Below, one piece after another: positions 55,438 to 64,000 of a DNA stretch of 64,000 nucleotides. The notes under the pieces were generated by a model that searched no databases, was not told the DNA's origin, and worked only from the letters and a program-made list of their open reading frames with translations. The position numbers and the translations under genes are program-made. This DNA comes from Acanthacorydalis orientalis (lineage: Eukaryota > Arthropoda > Insecta > Megaloptera > Corydalidae), in contig CM068313.1 of NCBI GenBank assembly GCA_034766995.1, positions 28,741,825 to 28,805,824 of the forward strand. Reading direction: 5' to 3'. Within the stretch, counting starts at the first letter, position 1. Each line of letters starts with the position of its first letter.

Positions 55438-56948
55438 ATATATATATATTTGTATATAAATATCAAAATTATTTCTATAATTAAAGTATTTATGAGTATA
55501 GTGATCCAATTTAGTATGACATTTGTGACTTTAATTATAAAGATAATTATTATTATCAAGTCTAACATTAAATTGTTACATCGTTTTTATTACAAGGTTC
55601 TTATCATGAAATGTAGTTTGTTTTAAAATAAAAAAAAAGTAATATTCGTTAAATATTTGAAAATTAAAATAATTATTTAAGCAAGCGAAAGAATTATGTA
55701 TAAAAAATAATAATACGAGTATGTAATACAAATTTCTTGGGTATTAAATTCGATTTTTATATTAAATTAGTTGAATATTTATTGAAATTTATGCAAACGT
55801 TCAACATTATAATTAAATTTATAGTTTTTTAAAACATTTATTATAAACTTAATTTGTAAACTACCAGTTTATTTATTAAAAAAGATTTATTAACATTAAT
55901 TCAAAAATAGTTACAAAGTTTTAAATATTACAAAAATTTAATGTATCAAAGGGGAAATAATGATTCAAAATTTAAATTTTCAAACATCATATAATTAGAA
56001 TATTCTAAATCAAGTTATTAAAATAGATTTTAAAAAAAAATGTCATGTACAAGAATGAATAAAATTCAGCTCAGTTTATTCAGTACTAAATATACTTTAA
56101 TATACAGAAAACATATCATTCTTTATATCATTCACAGAATAAAAATAAACCTCTGACAGTTCATTATCCTTTCATAATATTGTGGTTTATGTGGAAAACC
56201 AGGAAGTAAATTTTCGCACGGTTTCACCGTAATATAGCAGAGAATGTATTATATTCGTAGTAGTCTCATTTAATTTTTTGTTAGTACTATTAGAATTATT
56301 TAACAAATTTAGGTTATTTTTAACTTTTATATTAGTCTTCTTTATTCTCATCATTACACTGAAAATGTGTATTAGACTGAATTTAAAATAATACATTTAC
56401 ATACATACATATATATATACATTTGCATATACATACACATATCCATGCATGTACATATATAAATGGTAAATGCGTCAATTAATTTAAATTTATTATTAAA
56501 TGAAAATAAATTCTTTCTAACTGAATTTGTGTAAAGTTGATATTTTCTAACAATTGTTATATTTGTAATGAGAACAATATTTCATTTCTTTATTAAAATC
56601 GTTTACTAACGTATTTATATATGTGATATTTCATTAACACGCTTACATTTCATATTTTGGATATATCTAATAGTAAATTTCAATTGAATGCATAGTAAAA
56701 TCATAAATTAATATAAAATAATAATTAGTATAATATAATATCAAAATTAGTATCAGCAATTATATAATTTCCTTATATTATTATGTCTATTAAAATTTTG
56801 ATAAAAATTAGAAGAAAATATAAATAATATCTCATTATAAATAATAAATCATTTTAATTTTAATAATGTTACTAAATGTTTTTTCGAAAGTATACTTTTT
56901 GTAATTCTTTCTAAATATTCTATTATTAATAGTAAATAAACAAATGTT

Positions 56949-57000
<52 letters not shown>
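54172..57000. other. A/T-rich gene-free stretch with microsatellites
   Basis: Tracts lie at about 54172-54234 (TA, TG, TA), 54905-54970 (TA then TG), 55385-55450 (two TA tracts), 56398-56461 (degenerate TACA/TATA) and 56951-57003 (TC then TA). Short frames at 55323-55568 and 56187-56396 have no family features. Confidence 0.65.
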
Positions 57001-57004
<4 letters not shown>

Positions 57005-57350
57005 AATTATTCTTTTGAACAGTCAAACATTAAATATTCGTTTGATAAATCAAACATCAACAAATCGAAAGGGATTTTTTTTCGAAACAAGATTTTTCGT
57101 TTCATATAATATACATGAGTTTTGTGGACTTTCTAATATACAAAGAAAAACAAAAAAAAGTTCGGCAGAGTGTAAGAACGCCCTATTTGATGGAGTGTGT
57201 TCCGTTTACACACAAATATATGAAGGCTCTGCAGCGTTTGTTCAACGTTCAGCTAACAAAGTATTGTTTGATTTTCCGTGATGTGTGGAGTGTTTGTGTA
57301 CGAAGATGTGTTTATATGTGGGGCTGAGTATCTTTACAAAAGTGGTTGAG
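57001..57350. other. Mixed-composition patch with two overlapping frames
   Basis: Plus-strand frames of 88 codons (57015-57281) and 70 codons (57115-57327) overlap in different registers. Neither has a recognised domain. The first contains FCGLSNIQRKTKKSSAECK and is not obviously low complexity. The balance of evidence favours non-coding sequence. Confidence 0.25.
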
Positions 57351-58959
57351 AAGTTTCTAAAAATTACTTGAACGATCTTGAGAAACAACAAAAATACACT
57401 AAAAGTGTAATCTTTGTTTTATATAAAAATCATTAATTCTCGAAAATATTCTTTCATTATATTTTGTTATGTAAAATTTAATAAAATAAGTATCATCTTC
57501 ATTTATTTATGTTTTCAATTATTAATATTTCATTAAATTTTTTCAATGTTTGATTATCCTTTGGTATCATATTGCAATACAAAGTTTGGTACAAATTTAG
57601 ATTTTGTATTCATTTTTTTAAAATTGAAATATTCAAACATTTTTTCCTGAAGTATTTTAAAAACGGGTAAATAGTGAATATATATATATAGTTAAAAATG
57701 GCTCTAGAAATCGTAAGAATACATTTATAAAAAATGCATGCATTCTGTTGTTAAGAGAATGTATAAATAAAAAAGTCATGAAATAAACTATTATTTCTAT
57801 TTGAAAAACTAAAATTTAACAACTAAGAAACGTTAAAAAATGATCTATTTTTATCTTATTCAAAGTAAAATTTTGCATTTAGATTCATATACATTTATGA
57901 AGTATGTATGTAATATATATATATGCGCGTGTGTGTGTATGTATGTGTGTTTGCGTGTATGTGATGAACGATACGAAAAATATGCAAGAATATTCACGAA
58001 AAGCACTTTTGTTCCATGAATTACTTATATACATTGTATTACAAGAAAATAGCCAAGTGGACGAGATGCACGTTAAATAATAGTGTACTAAACATTATAG
58101 GAAGCTAGAGAATAGTACCATTAGATCTGAATTTGATACTATGTAATCCATGTGGGTGAGTCATTATTCACTAGAATTACGTTGTTATTCTCTGCATCAC
58201 TGACTCAGTCTGTGTAACTAATCTTTTAGTTTTACCATTTCTGTATACGACCTTATGACCGATAAAACGTCACATTGCATGAGATTATTCGCAAAAACAT
58301 GAGTTATTGCCGAGCAGTTAAATTCTGTTTGTAATTATCACTCGAGGTGGAAAATAATTGATCAGTGTAACTGATAGTACGGTTATTACCTATAATTTTA
58401 AAGTAGATTTAATATTATAACGCATTTTGATCACTATGGATCTAATTGAAGTTTTAACAAATAAATAAATATCATCTTAGATAATGAGTTTTCGAATACT
58501 TATGAAACACTAAATGTGTTTTTTTCTTTTATTTGTTCACTCCTTGATATTTTTATTACTTAGTCTTAAGTAAAGTAATTTCAAAATATCTATAGGCAGA
58601 TATTTTCTGAAAATAATAAAATTAGTTAATGTTCTAATTTAAGATTATTTGAAAGAAATTATCACAAATTATTATTTTTTTATTGTATGAGAAATTAGAA
58701 CGGTCCAATTCTTTTATAAAAATTTTTAAATGAGTAGACGTATGATATGAAAAAAAATGCTAGAGAAACTGAAAGAGGACGAGTTGAACAAAATTTATTA
58801 TATATAATAGCAAATCGTTTCTTTTTATAACGCACGTAAACAATGCAAATAAACATGAGTTATCAATTTGAAAGCAGCACAAAAAGATGGTAAACAAAAA
58901 CTAAAATATCGATTGCGAGATAAATAAAACAATACCAGGTTTAAGCGAAACGCAACATT
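57351..58959. other. Gene-free stretch with a complex block near 58.0-58.4 kb
   Basis: Short repeats lie at 57674-57690 (TA) and about 57917-57961 (TA, GCGCG, TG, TATG). The block 57960-58400 is of mixed composition, has no open frame and contains two AP-1-type sites, TGAGTCA at 58157-58163 and TGACTCA at 58201-58207. It is a weak enhancer candidate. Confidence 0.4.
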
Positions 58960-59420
58960 CGTGAAAATCAAACCAAATACAAACGTTTATATGTGAATAC
59001 TGATACAATAAGAAGGGCAAGTAAAACGTGCGTGTCTGTGTACACGTTTATATGTATGGAGGGCAGTAGTTGGTACAGAATCTGAGACGAGGAAACATAG
59101 CCACCCCTTATGTTTTTACACTGTTTCGGGTTCCGGTATGGATCCGACACGATATTCAACGGAACTGGAAAAGATAAAAGACATAGACGAAAATGTACTT
59201 GGCTGTTGTATATTGAGTTCTGCGGTTTCCATTTCCCCAAGTACTCGAAGATGCCGTGAACTGTAACCGCCGCGAATCGGAAGGAAGACGAAGTAGGTTT
59301 CCTGAGAACTAATGTGATTTTATTACAAAGCAAAACAATCTGCGAAATTTTATATGTTCGATTTGTGGTAACGAAGAGTAAAATTTACGTGATTAGATTT
59401 CAATCCTTTTACGACGATTG
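58960..59420. other. CpG-richer island with a 121-codon minus-strand frame
   Basis: A complex block with many CpGs (for example TAACCGCCGCGAATCGG near 59265) holds a minus-strand frame at 58968-59333. It encodes segments such as SSSFRFAAVTVHGIFEYLGK and NIVSDPYRNPKQCKNIRGG. I recognise no domain. Its composition is more protein-like than other frames in the window, but there is no supporting start context or partner exon. It could be a coding exon, a non-coding exon or a promoter region. Confidence 0.3.
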
Positions 59421-59462
59421 CGGGAGATATTGCTTATACAATCAAAATAAATTGCATTAGCA

Positions 59463-59503
<41 letters not shown>

Positions 59504-60152
59504 TCTAATAATACCAGATTGTTCTCAATCCAAAGTTACTAAGAAAATGAAATACGTACATCAAAATCGATTGATAAATTAAATAAATTGATTCAGAAAA
59601 CAAACAATTAAATTACAAATCAATTTTTAACAACAATTCGTTTACATTGCACCGTCGTATACATTCTCATCATAGATATAAAAATTTCAAAGTAAATAAA
59701 TAATTTTGTATAAGACTAGAAAGAAAATAGTAAAGATTAAATTAGTACGTTGTGAAGAATAACTTGACAAAACGGATATACGACAAAATTGAACAATTTT
59801 ATTTCAAAGAACATATTTCATTTTATGTTGTCATCAAAATGATATATATATACTAACTTATTCTTCGGCCAATAATAGCTTTAACCGTGATAAATACAAT
59901 GTTTACTTTTTTATTTCGTTTATTGTTAAGGTTTTATTTTCGTCTTTAGAAATCGAAACGTTTATTTTTTCGTATATTTTCACTTTTCGTAACATATAAA
60001 TTCTTCTTACAGAAAAATATCTTTGGGTTACCTACTTATCGTATCTAAAATCATGCTTGAATATGCATAACATACGTACCCGTACCCAAACATTTACCCA
60101 AACTTCTATATAAATACACAAGTTGAACATTTCTACATGCCTTTAACCACAA

Positions 60153-60207
<55 letters not shown>

Positions 60208-60589
60208 TATCATTAGTAGCAACAGTTGTTTGACATTATTTCATCCTTTCCATTAAAATATTAAAAATATGTAGAATTTCTTTATTGATATTTTATTTTT
60301 CTATAAAATTTGAAATGTTTTCAAATTACATATTTACTTGAAAGCTTTCATCAATATTGCATTTACATACTTTGCCTCATATTTATTTTTATATGCCACC
60401 AGTATTTCATTGTAACTTTTTAAAGTTTTTGTTTAACGTAACCACAGGTGTTGTATTGTTTTTTTCTGAAGTATTAAATATTTTATTGTTCGAATTAAAA
60501 TCCAATATTTTTATAAGTACATATCTGTAGTTCTTTTTATTTACTTAAATATTTTTTATCTGAATATATATATATATATATATATACAT

Positions 60590-60639
<50 letters not shown>

Positions 60640-61258
60640 TCGTATATATACCCGCAAATACCATTAATATATAAACTTTTTAGAACAATTATTATTGATA
60701 AATTTGTGTCGTTTTAATTATAAACATATAGGATGTTTTACAATTTGTAAACTCAATCAATAAACTTAATTAATAAATGCAATGATATAATAAATTAATG
60801 TATGAATATACATACTCATTAAAATGTATGTTACACTAAGAACATTTTTTTATCAAATTTACTTAATACTAATTTCGATAATATGATATTTTATTTAAAA
60901 AATGGTAAAATAGTAAAAATATAGAAATATAAAATTATAATTTCTACTCACGATTCTTCAAATCGATTTTGAATTTTATAATTACCTTTAGAAAAAAAAC
61001 TGAACACACCAGTAGCATTTTTATCAATTTGTTAATATTTTTACAAATGTTTCAATTATCCCACATGAACAATATATCGATTATATTTTATACACCGAAA
61101 TAATTAAATATGACCGAAATTGTTAAAAAAATGAGAAGTATTCTTATGTGAAAATTTTCATAAATAAGTTCATATATTAAATTTTAAATAATATTAAGGA
61201 TTCTTCTTGAATTAATCATAAAATGCAAATATGCATACAAAAACCTAAATAGTTTTAA

Positions 61259-61300
<42 letters not shown>

Positions 61301-61559
61301 AATAAATAAATTCTATACTTAAAAAACCTTTTTATAATATAATTAGTATATCTTATCAAACAAATCTTCGTACGAATGTTATTTCAATAAACCCAGTATA
61401 TTAAATATTTATTGATTTATAATATATCTATTGAAATATGTACAAAGTCGAGCATGTTGAATTATTTCATACATTATTCCTTTGAAGTGATGAATTAAAA
61501 ATGATTCAATTAACTGATTAGTAAGTAACTGATTAATAAGCTATAATCAAATTCTCTCG
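59421..61559. other. A/T-rich gene-free stretch with microsatellites
   Basis: Tracts lie at about 59465-59497, 60152-60205 (CA then TA), 60564-60640 (TA, CA, TA) and 61263-61306. Nothing else is recognisable. Confidence 0.65.
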
Positions 61560-61960
61560 TACAAAAATAGACGAATTGCCATAAATAACGGATGACCGTT
61601 CCCATTCATCAAGCTTTATAGCGTTGTTATGTATGTTTACATTTCCGTTAATTCCCGAACGCAAATGGCTCACCGCACTTGAAAGTTTAATTGAGTATTG
61701 CGATAGAGTAGGATGCGCATTGCGACGTCACGATGAAAAGTCGACTGTAACCAAAGTCTTCACAACGCACACATTTTGTACGAACAATCCAACACGCGTA
61801 CAGAGCAGCGGTGATTAACATTTGAGAGCCGTTGGACCATGGCCCGTTCGACCATTGTTTGCAGCTGAATTGCAGCTTTTGCTAGATCCCGACCTGTTTA
61901 CACTGTGTGTTCGACAGAGTTGTACCATGCTATATAGAATATGCGAAGGTATAGACATAA
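61560..61960. other. CpG-richer island with a 64-codon frame
   Basis: The block is of mixed composition with CpGs and a CRE-like string, GCGACGTCACGATG, near 61721. A plus-strand ATG frame at 61624-61818 encodes segments such as PERKWLTALESLIEYCDRVG with no recognised family. Downstream, the GCAGCTGAATTGCAGCT string near 61861 carries a short repeat of GCAGCT. A promoter or regulatory island or a small exon are all possible. Confidence 0.3.
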
Positions 61961-62368
61961 TAACAGTAACTGCGTCAAAATGATAACAGCACTATATATC
62001 TCGAATAATGACATATTTACTATATTTTATTGATCCAGAATCGTTGATTTTGTAATATACTTGATATTAACTAATGAGTTAAAAAATTTAATATGAACAG
62101 GAAAGTACTTCTTAGAGCATATCTAAAAAATAGCATACTTTATTAATATTTGTACATTGGCATATTATAATTTAAAATGTTTAGAAAATATTAAAACATG
62201 CTTTTTAACGAGATATTGATCTGTGAACTAATTACATCGCCATTAAGTATTTTATTTGAAACTACCACTGAAAATATCTCAAGATATAAAAGACATAAAT
62301 AATAACATAATATTATCAAATATTTAAATGTTTTTCTCTTTACAATGGCGTTAGCTGATATTGAAGGT

Positions 62369-62407
<39 letters not shown>

Positions 62408-63510
62408 TTATGTATGTGCGTGTGCGTATGAAATTCACATCAATCAAATTTACGCTCAAATGTAATAATAACTTGCTAAGTGAATTTTATTAAAACCTTA
62501 TAATAAAATACAAAACAAAAAAATTATAACATCCATTATTTTTTAGACATTCATTAATTTGACTATTTTTAAGTTGGATTTTGAATAAAGCACAGTTAAA
62601 TATAATAAATATTCCGGAATTTAAATAAAATAAAAATTATTTTTTATAATAATAAAAAGCCACATTTTTCGTCACTTTCTCTGTAGGGTAAAGTGGCAAG
62701 TATCTATGGTGACGAGAAACGTTTGCTTTGTCAGCTTATAGGCTCAAGTTTAATTCATTCTTAGCTTTTTTATGTTTGAATATATTATATTGTAAAAACC
62801 AATAAACGGTTTTTTCTTTCTATTTTCCTGTCACATTTGACAGGCTTTATTCTAGTTATAAAATAATGATTTAAAGAACACTAATAATCTTTCAACACTT
62901 AATATATAATAGATATTCTTCTGGATTATACAAATTATTTAATCGTCGATTTCAGTAAATATATAAATAAACAAATGTTTTTTTCTAAAATAATTCTTAT
63001 TCGATATTCGAAAAAATAATTCATTATCTAAAGAATTTTTTAAATCGATATATTTTTTTTATTCGCCAAATTTTACTTGAATTATTATTCAATAAATTAT
63101 TATAAAATCAGCACACAAATAAAGTTAAAACATGTAAAATAAATAAACATAAAATAATATATTATTTTATAGAATAGTTTTCAAAACGAATCAAATTCGT
63201 TGTCAACATAATAAAACAGCGACACATCACTCTTTCCATTCTATTATCATTAACCTGTCCTATAAAATACAATCATACTTAAAAACAATGGTAGCATAGA
63301 ACGATTAAATGTACGGGCAATCACGTAACATGGAAACGAAATAAAACTCTCATATTCCAATAATGCTTTTATTAATTTTGTGAGTGCAATATAGGCATTA
63401 TTAATCTGAAAATATCTAGTTAATTGTATGTTTGTAAATATCGTAAATAATAGTCATGCAAATAACTATAATTTTAAATTTATCCAAACAATTCTATAGA
63501 TTATTTTACA

Positions 63511-63597
<87 letters not shown>

Positions 63598-64000
63598 GTA
63601 CATATGAAAGCACATTTGTTTTTATTTATTAGGATTACTTGAAAAATAAATCTGAAACCACTTTGCAAAACAGCCCTTTAAGTTTTTATCACTTGATTTG
63701 TTATACTTCATTGCACATCTAGATTTTTTTATAAATATACGTTACCTAAAACTTTTCAATTTGTTTCAGTATAAACAGAATTTTAAAATTTCTTCAAAAA
63801 AAAGAAACTCATAAATATAAATTAATAATATATCTAATCTATATGTAACTATTATGAATAAGAAACAACAAGAAAACAATTTAAAAAAAATGAATTTTAT
63901 TCCTAATTAATTAAAAAATGTAATTATAATGACAATAATAATATAATTTTCGTTCTGTTTAGAAAACTGCATTGATTTTCTAAGATAAAATAAATAAAGT
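61961..64000. other. A/T-rich gene-free stretch with microsatellites
   Basis: Tracts lie at about 62370-62403 (TA) and 63512-63603 (TC then TA, the longest TC run in the window). A more complex patch at 62660-62860 contains the 7-bp hairpin CCTGTCA CATT TGACAGG (62827-62844). No coding sequence is supported up to the window end. Confidence 0.6.

Overview
This is a very A+T-rich eukaryotic nuclear window with no convincing host protein-coding gene. By eye almost all of it is low-complexity A/T sequence, broken about once per kilobase by (TA)n microsatellites. Many of these are compound with (TG)n, (GA)n or (TATG)n. The recognisable elements are two decayed mariner transposons with cecropia/Hsmar1-like termini and protein motifs, one short hAT-type MITE, one foldback MITE and one longer TIR-flanked element. 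Together they suggest an insect genome. The extreme A+T content with small CpG-rich islands would fit a hymenopteran (bee, wasp or ant), but that is inference and another A+T-rich arthropod or invertebrate is possible.

Layout. 1-12.9 kb: A/T-rich background with microsatellites, a 62-bp GC-rich insertion (1930-1991), the longest (TA)n tract (2105-2206, with duplicated flanks), a perfect 14-bp hairpin (5158-5189) and a CpG-richer island (11.88-12.33 kb). 12.9-17.4 kb: a 277-bp hAT-type MITE with an 8-bp target duplication (12910-13186) and mariner copy 1 on the minus strand (16093-17357). 17.4-36.3 kb: islands at 17.52-17.85, 23.04-23.43, 24.64-25.10, 29.45-29.72, 30.22-30.47, 31.80-32.29 and 32.84-33.13 kb, separated by microsatellite-dense sequence. 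36.3-39.1 kb: a cluster of inverted-repeat structures, namely an imperfect hairpin (36344-36429), a TIR element (36702-37459), a 71-bp hairpin (37753-37823) and a foldback MITE (38859-39059). 39-52.9 kb: background plus CpG-richer islands at 41.75-42.29 and 48.95-49.33 kb. 52.9-54.2 kb: mariner copy 2 on the plus strand, sitting inside a (TA)n tract. 54.2-64 kb: background, a block with paired AP-1-like sites (58.0-58.4 kb) and islands at 58.96-59.42 and 61.56-61.96 kb.

The window therefore reads as a gene desert or the inside of a very large intron. No operon, RNA gene, CRISPR array or active mobile element is visible. The most interesting points are a shared internal defect in the two mariner copies, elements inserted into (TA)n tracts, long perfect hairpins, and islands of complex CpG-containing sequence that could be unannotated non-coding exons, promoters or enhancers. 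I see no sign of a new multi-gene system.
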